64,000 nt of DNA from JBBSBL01 sp963735885 (GTDB taxonomy: Bacteria > Actinomycetota > Thermoleophilia > Solirubrobacterales > Solirubrobacteraceae). Location: NCBI GenBank assembly GCA_963735885.1, contig CAVTMP010000007.1, positions 558,001 to 622,000 on the forward strand, read 5' to 3'. Positions within the stretch are counted from its first letter, which is position 1, and each line of letters starts with the position of its first letter. The translations under genes and the position numbers were made by a program. The notes under the pieces are model-generated. The model did no database searches and was not told the origin of the DNA. It worked only from the letters and a program-made list of their open reading frames with translations. Below, piece by piece: positions 8,019-16,281 of this stretch.

Positions 8019-8693
8019 GTGCCGCCCGAGTCCCGCTTCGTCCCCCGCTTCGCCGCCGAGCCCCCGCAGGAGGGCCTGCCCTACGGCCGCTGGGCCGACA
8101 CGCTCCGTCAGGAGCTGCTCGCCGCCTGCCTCCATCTCGACGCCGACGGCGAGGACGTCGGCGAGCCGGGCGAGATCGCCTGGTACCCGGACCGGACCTC
8201 CGGCGGGCGGACCTACGTCCCCGCCACCGCCCCGACCGCGAACGGCTACGAGATCTTCGGCTACGTCTCGTTCGTCGAGGGCGACGGGGGCGCGCCCGAC
8301 GACTTCGTCGCCCACGCCGACTTCACCACCGAGACCGCCGAGCGCAACCCCGACTGGCGCCTCGACCTCAACGACGAGGTCGTCGGGCGCTGGCGCGGCG
8401 AGGAGGGCAACGTCGCGGACGTCACGCTCGTCTGGGGCCGGCCGCTGGAGGCGGGCGGCGCGATCGTCACCGCCGAGCTCGCCGACCTCGCCGTGGACCA
8501 GTGCGCGCTCGTCGAGGATCGCTTCACGCTCGTGGCGCCCGACGCCTACCGCGGCGACTACCTCGACGTGAAGCTGTTCTCCGGGAACGGGCGGGAGCTG
8601 GCCCGCGAGTCGCTCTACGTCGACGACGACGAGCCCGAGGAGGCCTCCGCCTCGCCGGACGGCTCCGCCTCGCCGGGGGCGCCGGCCGCCTGA
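8019..8693 (+). CDS. Conserved-looking hypothetical protein
   Basis: 224 aa from GTG 8019, chosen because a -10 box sits 8 nt upstream (an in-frame TTG at 8010 would lie inside the box). I do not recognise the family. The protein is acidic, without signal peptide or membrane segments, and mixed beta-rich in the middle (FGYVSFVEG, DVTLVWGRP, GDYLDVKLFSGNG), ending in an acidic then Ala/Ser/Pro tail. It is convergent with the ABC ATPase gene and its last 79 bp overlap that gene's 3' end on the other strand. Confidence 0.65.
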   Translation: MPPESRFVPRFAAEPPQEGLPYGRWADTLRQELLAACLHLDADGEDVGEPGEIAWYPDRTSGGRTYVPATAPTANGYEIFGYVSFVEGDGGAPDDFVAHADFTTETAERNPDWRLDLNDEVVGRWRGEEGNVADVTLVWGRPLEAGGAIVTAELADLAVDQCALVEDRFTLVAPDAYRGDYLDVKLFSGNGRELARESLYVDDDEPEEASASPDGSASPGAPAA

Positions 8694-10819
8694 GCGGCCG
8701 CGCCCGAGGCGCGCCGGGCGAGCTCCGGCACCCGCTCGGCGACCTCCTCGGCGGTCAGGGGGAAATGGCACGCGGTGAGGTCGTCGCCGCCGGCGCGGGA
8801 CTCGAGCCGCGGCTCCTCCTCCGCGCACCGCGCCTCCGCCTTCCAGCAGCGCGTGTGGAAGCGACAGGCCGCCGGCGGGTCGGCCGGACTCGGGACGTCG
8901 CCGGGCAGGAGCTCGCGCCGCCGCGCGCGCCCGGTCGGCCGCGGGACGGGCACCGCGGCGAGCAGCGCGCCGGTGTAGGGGTGGCGCGGCGCCCGGTAGA
9001 GCTCGTCGCCGGAGGCGAGCTCGACGATCTTGCCGAGATACATCACCGCGACGCGGTCGCACATGTGGCGCACGACGCTCAGGTCGTGGGCGATGAACAC
9101 GATCGTCAGCCCGAGATCGCGCTGGAGGTCGCGCAGGAGGTTGAGGATCTGCGCCTGGATCGAGACGTCGAGCGCGGAGACCGGCTCGTCGGCGATGATC
9201 AGGCGCGGGTCGAGCGCGAGGGCCCGCGCCACGCCGATCCGCTGGCGCTGCCCGCCGGAGAACTCGTGCGGGAAGCGGTTGTAGTGCTCCGGGTTGAGCC
9301 CGACGCGCTCCATCAGCTCCTGCACCCGGGTCCGGCGCTCCCCGGCGCCGGGCAGCAGCTTGTGGATGGCGAAGGGCTCGGCGATGATCGCCCCGATCGT
9401 CTTGCGCGGGTTCAGCGACGAGTAGGGGTCCTGGAAGATCATCTGGACCTCACGACGGAGCGGCCCCAGCTCCCGCCGGCCGACCGTGGCGATGTCCCGC
9501 CCGTCGAAGCGGATCGAGCCGGAGGTCGGGTCGAGCAGGCGGGTGATGAGGCGGGCGGTCGTGCTCTTGCCGCAGCCGGTCTCCCCCACCAGGCCGAGCG
9601 TCTCGCCGCGCAGCACGTCGAACGAGACGCCGTCGACCGCGCGCACCGCCCCGATCTGGCGCTGGAAGACGACGCCGCGCCGGATCGGGAAGTGCTTGAC
9701 GAGGTCGCGGACCTCGACGAGCGGCTCGCCCGCCATCGCCGGCGTCACGACGCCGGCTCCGCGCTCGAGCGCGTCGACCCCGGCGGCGGCGCGAGCCTCC
9801 TCGGGCGTCGCGCCCCCGCGCAGGCGCTCGTCCAGCGCGGCGCGCACGGCCTCCGGCAGCAGGCACGCGACGTGGTGCCCCGGATCGCCCTCGACCTCCT
9901 CCAGCGGCGGCACCGTCGCGGCGTGGGAGGGCAGCGCGTAGGGGCAGCGCGGGTGGAAGGCGCAGCCGGAGGGCCGCCGGATGAGGCTCGGCGGCCGGCC
10001 GGCGATCGGCACGAGCTCGGCCTCGCGCGGCACGTCGAGCCGCGGGATCGAGCGCAGCAGGCCCCAGGTGTAGGGATGCCGCGGCGCCGAGAACATCGCC
10101 GCCGTCGGCGCGCGCTCGACGATCCGCCCGGCGTACATGACCGCGATCTCGTCGGCCGTCTCCGCCACCACCCCGAGGTCGTGGGTGATGATGATGATCG
10201 CCATCCCGAGCTCGCGCTGGAGGCGCCCCATCAGCTCGAGGATCTGCGCCTGGACGGTCACGTCCAGGGCGGTGGTGGGCTCGTCGGCGATCAGCAGCTT
10301 CGGGTCGTTCGCGAGCGCCATGGCGATCATCGCCCGCTGGCGCATGCCGCCGGAGAACTCGTGCGGGAAGTCGTCGACGCGGTGCGACGGATCGGGGATC
10401 CCGACGAGCCCGAGCAGCTCGATGGTGCGGTCGCGCGCCGCCGCCTTCGACACGTCGCGGTGGGCCCGGATCGCCTCGACGATCTGCCAGCCCACGCGGA
10501 AGTAGGGGTGCAGCGAGGAGAGCGGGTCCTGGAAGATCATCGCGACGTCGTTCCCGCGCACGGCGCGCAGGTCGTCGTCGCTCGCCGCGATGAGGTCGCG
10601 GCCCTCGAGCCGCGCGGCGCCCTCGATCGCGGTCCGGCGCCCGCGCGTGAGGCCCATGATCGTCAGCGCCTCGACCGACTTGCCCGACCCGGACTCCCCG
10701 ACGATGCCGAGCGTCCGCCCGACCTCGACGGAGTAGGAGATCCCGTCGACGGCGTGGACGACCCCGTCCTCGGTGTCGAAGCGGACGCGGAGATCCTCGA
10801 CCTCGAGCAGCGCGGTCAC
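8615..10819 (-). CDS. oppDF: Oligopeptide/dipeptide ABC transporter, fused OppD-OppF ATPases
   Basis: 734 aa with two complete ABC modules in one uninterrupted frame, starting at GTG 10819 which overlaps the OppB stop (GTGA). First module: GESGSGKS, signature FSGGMRQR, LIADEPTTALDVT, and the oligopeptide-transporter C-terminal domain with CAFHPRCPYA. A short linker leads to an internal ATG at 9736 where the second module begins: GETGCGKST, FSGGQRQR, LIIADEPVSALDVS and CRFHTRCWKA. The Cys-containing C-terminal domains of Opp/Dpp ATPases carry an iron-sulfur cluster in some members. OppD and OppF are usually separate; here there is no stop between them, though independent initiation at 9736 is possible. 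Confidence 0.88.
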   Translation of the reverse strand: MTALLEVEDLRVRFDTEDGVVHAVDGISYSVEVGRTLGIVGESGSGKSVEALTIMGLTRGRRTAIEGAARLEGRDLIAASDDDLRAVRGNDVAMIFQDPLSSLHPYFRVGWQIVEAIRAHRDVSKAAARDRTIELLGLVGIPDPSHRVDDFPHEFSGGMRQRAMIAMALANDPKLLIADEPTTALDVTVQAQILELMGRLQRELGMAIIIITHDLGVVAETADEIAVMYAGRIVERAPTAAMFSAPRHPYTWGLLRSIPRLDVPREAELVPIAGRPPSLIRRPSGCAFHPRCPYALPSHAATVPPLEEVEGDPGHHVACLLPEAVRAALDERLRGGATPEEARAAAGVDALERGAGVVTPAMAGEPLVEVRDLVKHFPIRRGVVFQRQIGAVRAVDGVSFDVLRGETLGLVGETGCGKSTTARLITRLLDPTSGSIRFDGRDIATVGRRELGPLRREVQMIFQDPYSSLNPRKTIGAIIAEPFAIHKLLPGAGERRTRVQELMERVGLNPEHYNRFPHEFSGGQRQRIGVARALALDPRLIIADEPVSALDVSIQAQILNLLRDLQRDLGLTIVFIAHDLSVVRHMCDRVAVMYLGKIVELASGDELYRAPRHPYTGALLAAVPVPRPTGRARRRELLPGDVPSPADPPAACRFHTRCWKAEARCAEEEPRLESRAGGDDLTACHFPLTAEEVAERVPELARRASGAAAQAAGAPGEAEPSGEAEASSGSSSST

Positions 10820-11778
10820 TCGTAGCGGACCCGCGGGTCGAGGAAGGCGTAGGCGATGTCCACGACGAGGTTCGCGACGATGATGAACAGCGCCCCGAGC
10901 AGCACCGTCCCCTGGATCGTCGGCAGGTCCGAGCGCGTGATCGCGTCGTAGGAGAGCCGGCCGATGCCCGGGATGTTGAACACCGTCTCGGTGAGGATCG
11001 CGCCGCCGAGCAGGATCCCGAGGTCGAGCCCGAAGACCGTGACGATCGGGGTGATCGCCGAGCGGACGCCGTGGCGGAAGACCACGCGGCGCTCGGAGAG
11101 CCCCTTCGCCCGCGCGGTGCGGATGTAGTCCTCGCCCATGACGTCGATCAGGTTCCCCCGCAGCAGGCGCGAGTAGAAGGCCGCGAAGCTCACGGCGAGG
11201 ACGATCCAGGGCAGGATCATGCTGTTGAGCCACGCGGCCGGGTCCTCGGTGAGCGGCTTGTAGCTGTTCGACCCGCCGAACAGCGGGATCACGCCGATGT
11301 CGTCGGCGAACAGGTAGAGCGCGACGAGGCCGAGGAAGTAGACCGGCGCCGAGATGCCGAAGAGCGCGAGCCCCATCGTCGTGCGGTCGAGCACCGAGCG
11401 GCGCCGCAGGGCCGCGATGATCCCCACCCCGACGCCCATCACGAGCCACAGGAACGCGGCGCCGACCGCCAGCGAGATCGTCGCCGGGAGGCGATCGAAG
11501 ATGAGCTGGCGGACCGGGGCGTTGTACTGGTAGCTCGTGCCGAGGTCGAACTTCGTCAGCAGCGCCTTCATGTAGAGCCAGTACTGCTCGAGCAGCGGCT
11601 TGTCGAGCCCGAGGTCCGTGCGGATCTTCTCCACGAGCTTGGGGTTCGCGCTGCGTCCCGCCCGCAGGGCGGCGGGGTCGGCGGAGGGCAGCGCGTAGAA
11701 GATGAGGAAGGTGAGCAGGCTGACCAGGAACAGCAGGACGACGACCCACAGCAGGCGGCGGGCGATGTAGCGGGCCAT
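10816..11778 (-). CDS. oppB: Oligopeptide ABC transporter permease OppB
   Basis: 320 aa, six predicted membrane segments, starting MARYIARRLLW as is usual for DppB/OppB proteins. The EAA loop is seen as DYIRTARAKGLSERRVVFRHG, and the C-terminus ends AFLDPRVRYE. It forms the channel with OppC. Its stop overlaps the start of the fused ATPase gene, and it is separated from oppA by a strong hairpin. Confidence 0.93.
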   Translation of the reverse strand: MARYIARRLLWVVVLLFLVSLLTFLIFYALPSADPAALRAGRSANPKLVEKIRTDLGLDKPLLEQYWLYMKALLTKFDLGTSYQYNAPVRQLIFDRLPATISLAVGAAFLWLVMGVGVGIIAALRRRSVLDRTTMGLALFGISAPVYFLGLVALYLFADDIGVIPLFGGSNSYKPLTEDPAAWLNSMILPWIVLAVSFAAFYSRLLRGNLIDVMGEDYIRTARAKGLSERRVVFRHGVRSAITPIVTVFGLDLGILLGGAILTETVFNIPGIGRLSYDAITRSDLPTIQGTVLLGALFIIVANLVVDIAYAFLDPRVRYE

Positions 11779-11827
11779 CGGTGGGTGGCGTCAGGAGGGG
11801 CTCGGGCCGCGGCGGGCGACGCGCCGC

Positions 11828-11860
11828 CGGGCCCCGGCGCCCTGACGGCGCCGGGGCCCG
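11828..11860 (-). terminator. Perfect 14-bp stem-loop between oppA and oppB
   Basis: CGGGCCCCGGCGCC and its exact complement flank a 5-nt loop (CTGAC). It lies 17 bp past the oppA stop and 49 bp before the oppB start. No T-tract follows, so it may be a partial terminator or a 3' stabilising structure that leaves the binding protein mRNA in excess over the permease mRNA. Confidence 0.6.
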
Positions 11861-11876
11861 CAGCGCTCGCGCGCGG

Positions 11877-13616
11877 CTACTTGATCGACGTGAACGACAG
11901 GTCCCACTGCGCGAGGGACTTGTTGATCACGCCCTGCACGTTGCTCGAGCGGATGTTCGGCTGGTTGTCCCACACCCACGGCACCGCCGGGGCCTGGGCG
12001 GTGACCTCCCGGTCGAGCTTGCCCCACGCGTCCCCGCGGGCGGTGGTCCCCACGACCTCCGCGGCCTGGTCCATCGCCGAGTTGATCTGCGGGTCGTTGA
12101 GCTGCGGCCAGTTGGAGTTGTTCTCCTGCACGATGTTCTGGCCGTTGAACGTCGGATCGAGGATCGTCTGCGCGTCGTTGAAGTCCTTCTGCCAGCCGAC
12201 GTTCGGGCAGATCACCACGGCGGCCTTCGGGACGTTGCAGAACTTCGTGTACATCGTGTCCTGGGTGACGAGCCGGAACTGCAGCTTGAAGCCGAGCTTC
12301 TGGAACTGGGCCTGGGCGACCTCGGCCGCCTTCTGCGCCGTCCCGCCGCTCGTCCCCACCATGAGCAGGGCCGGACCCGAGTACTTCCCGGACGGGTACC
12401 CGCCCTTCTTCATGTAGGACGCCGCGAGCTGCGGGTCGCCGTTCGGGTTGGCCAGGAAGTCGTAGCCCGGCCCCTTCACGCCGCCCGCCTGGTCGAACCC
12501 GGGCAGGCCCGGCGGGATGAAGTGCGTCGCCACGTCGCCGATCACCTCGCCGCCGCGCGTGAGTCGCATCGCCGTGCGGTCGAACACCGCGAGGACGGCC
12601 TTGCGCACGTTGAGGTTGTTGAACGGCTTGAGCGTCGTGTTCATCGACACGTACCGGTTGCCCCCCGACGGCGGGTTGAGCACCTGGTCGGCCTTGCTCG
12701 ACAGCGCGCTCTTGAGCACCGGCGGGGGCGGGATGAAGTCGCCGCTCACCTGGCTCTGCCCGTCGAGGATCTGCCGGCTGGCGACGGTCGCGTCGTTGTT
12801 GCCCTCGTCGACGTCGATCTGGTCGAGGTAGGCCTTGCGGTAGTCGGTGGCCGGGTTCCAGTTCGGGTTGCGCACGAGCGAGAAGGACTTGCCCGGCTGG
12901 TAGTCCTTCACGACGTACGGTCCGGTCGAGACCTGGTTCTGCCCGTAGGTCGAGGGGCTCTTGGCGTCGTACTTCGCCGCGTACTCCTGCGGCACCGGGG
13001 CGGAGAGCGGCAACGACAGCGCGCCGACCAGCGGACCGGCGAGCGGCTTGGTCAGCTTGAACACGATCGTCGTGTCGTTGGGCGTCTGGATCCCGCTGAT
13101 CTGCGAGGCCTTGCCGTCCGAGAAGGCCTGCGCCCCCTCGATCGAGCCGAAGTACGCGCCCGCGTAGCCGTTGGCGATGCTCGTCTTGAAGCCGCGCTCG
13201 ATCCCGTACTTCACGTCCTGCGAGGTGGCGGCGCGGTTGACCGGCGGGCTGAACTTGATGCCGCTCCGCGTCGTGACCGTCACCGTCTTGTTGTCGCTGG
13301 AGACCTTCGGCTGCGCGGTGGCGAAGTCGGGGCTCGCGATCAGGGTGTCGTCGGGCTTGAAGGAGTAGAGCGGCCGCTGCGTCGGGTAGGAGAACATGTA
13401 GGTGAACTGGTAGTAGGCCGCGCCGGGGTCGATGTAGTCGACGTCGCCCGAGGCGATGACCTTCAGCGTCCCGCCCTTCTTCCCGCTCAGGTCCTGCGTG
13501 GTCGGCACCTGGCCCGCCTTGCCGCTGCCGCTGCTGCCGCCGCCGCCGCACGCCGCGACGCCGAGCGCGAGGCCGGCGACGGCCAGCGCCGCCAGCACCA
13601 TTCGGGGGAGTCTCAT
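11877..13616 (-). CDS. oppA: Oligopeptide ABC transporter substrate-binding lipoprotein
   Basis: 579 aa, SBP_bac_5 family. The ATG at 13616 is chosen: it is preceded by GAAAGGAA at the right spacing and gives a signal peptide with lipobox VAAC (Cys about 23) followed by a Gly/Ser linker. Family features include VEVTTRSGIKFSPP-like binding lobe sequence (VTVTTRSGIKFSPPVN), NDTTIVFKLTKP, and VRKAVLAVFDR. It delivers peptides or similar solutes to OppBC. It sits between the two permease genes, an order (C-A-B-DF) different from the classical A-B-C-D-F. Confidence 0.92.
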   Translation of the reverse strand: MRLPRMVLAALAVAGLALGVAACGGGGSSGSGKAGQVPTTQDLSGKKGGTLKVIASGDVDYIDPGAAYYQFTYMFSYPTQRPLYSFKPDDTLIASPDFATAQPKVSSDNKTVTVTTRSGIKFSPPVNRAATSQDVKYGIERGFKTSIANGYAGAYFGSIEGAQAFSDGKASQISGIQTPNDTTIVFKLTKPLAGPLVGALSLPLSAPVPQEYAAKYDAKSPSTYGQNQVSTGPYVVKDYQPGKSFSLVRNPNWNPATDYRKAYLDQIDVDEGNNDATVASRQILDGQSQVSGDFIPPPPVLKSALSSKADQVLNPPSGGNRYVSMNTTLKPFNNLNVRKAVLAVFDRTAMRLTRGGEVIGDVATHFIPPGLPGFDQAGGVKGPGYDFLANPNGDPQLAASYMKKGGYPSGKYSGPALLMVGTSGGTAQKAAEVAQAQFQKLGFKLQFRLVTQDTMYTKFCNVPKAAVVICPNVGWQKDFNDAQTILDPTFNGQNIVQENNSNWPQLNDPQINSAMDQAAEVVGTTARGDAWGKLDREVTAQAPAVPWVWDNQPNIRSSNVQGVINKSLAQWDLSFTSIK

Positions 13617-13679
13617 CGCGAGTTCCTTTCTTCCCGGCGCGCGCCGGATGTGGTTGTGATTCGCGCCCCGCGACACCGG

Positions 13680-14664
13680 TCAGTCCAGGCGTCGCGGGTT
13701 GAGGGCGTCGGAGAGCGCGTCTCCGATCAGGTTGAAGGCGAGGACCGTCAGCACAGAGCGCGGTCCCGGGAAAGAACAGGTACCACCAGGCCGTGTCGAA
13801 GCTTCCGGTGGCGTCGGCGAGCATCGCGCCCCAGCTCGCGGTCGGCGGCTGGACGCCGACGCCGAGGAACGACAGCGCCGCCTCGAAGAGCACGTTGGTG
13901 GGGATGATCAGGGTCGCGTAGACGATGATCGGCGCCCAGAGGTTGGGCAGGACCTCGCGGAACACGATGCGGGTGCTCGACGCGCCGAGCGAGCGCGAGG
14001 CCTCGACGAACTCCTTCTCGCGCAGCGACAGCACCTGGCCGCGGATGAGGCGCGAGAGGTAGGGCCAGCTCACGAGCGCGATCACGATGATGACGACCGG
14101 CAGGCCCGGCTGGATGAGGCCGCCCGCGCAGCCGTCGCCGAGCGAGCACGCCGAGGCGAGGCCGATCGCCAGCAGGAGCACCGGGAAGGCGAGCAGGACG
14201 TCCATGAAGCGGGAGATGAGCGTGTCGGCCCAGCCGCGATAGAAGCCGGACCAGAGGCCGAGCACGACGCCGATGATCGTGGCGATGCCGGTCGCGACGA
14301 TCGCGACGTAGAGGGAGACCCGCGCCCCGTAGAGGGTCCGCGCGAAGACGTCGCGGCCGAGGGAATCGACGCCGAACAGGTGATCGGAGGACGGCCCGGT
14401 CGGCGTGCCGAACGAGTCGAGCGCGGAGCGGTCGAGCTTGTTCGGCGGCGGCGCGCCGACGAGGGCGACGATCTGCGGGGCGAAGATCGCCACGACGACG
14501 AGCAGCCCGAGGAACACGAGCGCCGCCATCGCGACGCGGTCCTCGCGCAGGCGCGACCACATGAGCCGGCCGGGCGAGCGCGCGGCGATCTCGGCCGGCG
14601 CGACCCGCTCGGCGCCGACCTCCTCCTGGAAGGCCTCGCCCAGGACCCCGCCGCCGGTGGTCAT
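13680..14664 (-). CDS. oppC: Oligopeptide ABC transporter permease OppC, single frameshift near the C-terminus
   Basis: The frame from ATG 14664 encodes a DppC/OppC protein: a long cytoplasmic N-terminus, then membrane helices, with FGVDSLGRDVFARTLYGAR and the EAA loop EFVEASRSLGASSTRIVFREVLPN. After WWYLFFPGTAL (about 13760) the frame goes wrong. Dropping one base there restores VLTVLAFNLIGDALSDALNP and a stop at 13680-13682, exactly the usual family C-terminus, giving 327 aa. As written the frame would run on through oppA. One inserted base, real or a sequencing error, explains it. Confidence 0.85.
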
Positions 14665-15133
14665 CGCACGCCTCGGGCCCGAGCGATGCCTCGGTCCGCA
14701 CGGCGCGCGGCGCCGATGGCTGTCGTGTCCTCGCTTCGCACGTCTCCCGTTCGCCTGCGCACTTCGCCGTCGACCGTCGCTCCCCTGCGCGGCCCCGTCC
14801 TCACGTGGGTGCGCAACCGGTCGCGGACCCTACTCCCGGCAGGCGCCGGGCGCGACACGCCGCGGGGCGTTCCCCCGGCGGAGGCTCGCCGGATCTGGTC
14901 GGCCGAGCCCGGCGCTCGACCCGCGCGAGGTCGAGGTGGAGCTGATCAGCTCGAGGCGCACGGCGAGCGCCTCATGCCGATCCTCGCCGAGCTCGGGATC
15001 GAGCCGGGCGAGCCGGAGATCGTCGAGATCCACAACATCGTCCGGCGCTAGCTCGAGGGTCTCCCGAGCCGCGGCAGGGATCCGGCCTGACCCCGGCGGT
15101 ACGATGGCCCAGGCTCGGCCACGGCAGCCCTCG
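14665..15133. other. 470-bp region without a confident gene
   Basis: This stretch lies between the oppC start and tRNA-Arg and should hold the opp promoter. The only protein-like signal is a plus-strand frame ending at TAG 15051: its last 30 residues (ERLMPILAELGIEPGEPEI and following) look like real protein, and the neighbouring frame just upstream reads LDPREVEVELIS. A small gene broken by one indel is possible, but no convincing start codon is visible. Confidence 0.35.
15100..15105 (+). promoter_or_regulatory. -10-like box upstream of tRNA-Arg
   Basis: TACGAT lies 28 nt before the first base of tRNA-Arg. No clear -35 hexamer is seen at 16-18 nt spacing, so support is the -10 alone. Confidence 0.35.
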
Positions 15134-15207
<74 letters not shown>

Positions 15208-15282
15208 TCGACCGGCCGGTGTCGTCGCTCACGGCTGGAGCGCCGGATCCGGCGCTCGATCCGACCCGCGGTCGAGGACCGC

Positions 15283-15843
15283 TCAGCGGTCCGGCCGCTC
15301 GGGGTACACGTCGTCGATCGTGGCCAGCGCCGCGTAGGGCGCGTCGCGCGCGGCGGCGCGGATCGCGTCGGCGCCGCCGGCGAGACGGTCGAGGACGGCG
15401 AGCACCCCGCAGACCTCGAGGCCGGCCTCGTGCACCGCGTCGATCGCGGTCAGCGTCGAGCCGCCGGTCGTCACCACGTCCTCGACGACGAGGCAGCGGG
15501 TGCCCGGCTCCAGCAACGGCCCCTCGACCCGGCGCTGGAGCCCGTGGGCCTTCGCCTCCTTGCGCACGAAGAACGCGACGGCGTCGGCCCCGCCGGCGAG
15601 GGCCGCGCAGGCGGGGGCGTCGGCGCCCATCGTCAGCCCGCCGACCGCCTCGGCCCGCCACTCCGTCGCCCGGGCGGCGACGAGCGCGGCGAGCGCGCGG
15701 AACCCCGCGGGCCGGAGGATCGCCCGCTTGGCGTCGACGTAGTAGGGCGCGACGGCGCCGCTGGTGAGCGTCACCTCGCCGACGATCAGGGCGTGCTCGC
15801 GCAGCTCGGCCAGGAGCGCCGCGCGCGCGCCGTCGGGGCTCAC
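15283..15843 (-). CDS. pyrE: Orotate phosphoribosyltransferase
   Basis: 186 aa from GTG 15843. It converts orotate and PRPP to OMP in pyrimidine synthesis. The PRPP-binding signature is CLVVEDVVTTGGS, and the N-terminal region has LTSGAVAPYYVDAKRAIL, the orotate-contact loop, followed by FFVRKEAKAHG, the flexible catalytic loop with Lys. A TAGCAT -10 box about 48 nt upstream (15897-15892, minus strand) lies inside the divergent neighbour's coding region. Confidence 0.95.
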   Translation of the reverse strand: MSPDGARAALLAELREHALIVGEVTLTSGAVAPYYVDAKRAILRPAGFRALAALVAARATEWRAEAVGGLTMGADAPACAALAGGADAVAFFVRKEAKAHGLQRRVEGPLLEPGTRCLVVEDVVTTGGSTLTAIDAVHEAGLEVCGVLAVLDRLAGGADAIRAAARDAPYAALATIDDVYPERPDR

Positions 15844-15860
15844 CGGGCCGGAGTGGACGA

Positions 15861-16265
15861 ATGGACGACGGGCGCCATCGGGCGCGGCTCATGCTAGCCC
15901 GGCTCCCGGCCGATGCCGAGGACGTGGTCTCCCGCGGGATCTGGATCGTGTCGGTCGCCGCCAGCCTCTTCGTGCTGGCGAGCTTCGTGCTGTGGACGAC
16001 CGACGAGTTCGGCGGCGCGTCGAAGCACACGCAGGCGGTCGTCGTCGACCAGGGTTCGGACACCCCGCAGACGGTCGCGAAGAAGCCCGCTCAGCCGCGG
16101 CGGTTCATCGACGAGGTCGCGGCGAAGCTGCGCAGCCCGTTCGACGCGATCGCCGACACGGCGAAGAGCGCCTGGGTGCGCGAGACCGTGCCCACGGTCC
16201 TCGCCCTGCTCGTCTACGGGTTCGGGCTCGGCTACCTCGCGCGCTACTCCAGCGGGCGCGCCTGA
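15861..16265 (+). CDS. Small membrane protein of unknown function
   Basis: 134 aa from ATG 15861, with GGAG seven bases upstream (ATG 15891 is an in-frame alternative). Two hydrophobic segments are visible, about residues 27-45 (IWIVSVAASLFVLASFVLW) and near the C-terminus (VPTVLALLVYGFGLGYLA), with a charged soluble middle containing FIDEVAAKLRSPFDAIADT. I do not recognise the family. It ends 16 bp from the convergent L,D-transpeptidase. Confidence 0.65.
   Translation: MDDGRHRARLMLARLPADAEDVVSRGIWIVSVAASLFVLASFVLWTTDEFGGASKHTQAVVVDQGSDTPQTVAKKPAQPRRFIDEVAAKLRSPFDAIADTAKSAWVRETVPTVLALLVYGFGLGYLARYSSGRA
15892..15897 (-). promoter_or_regulatory. -10-like box of pyrE
   Basis: TAGCAT on the minus strand, about 48 nt before the pyrE GTG. 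It overlaps the first codons of the divergently transcribed membrane protein gene, so the two promoters would be interleaved. Confidence 0.35.
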
Positions 16266-16281
16266 GGCGCGGCCCCGCGCC
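16266..16281. terminator. Hairpin filling the gap between two convergent genes
   Basis: GGCGCGG and CCGCGCC, separated by two bases, occupy precisely the 16-bp space between the two stop codons. It could terminate both transcripts; no T-tract is present on either strand. Confidence 0.4.
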
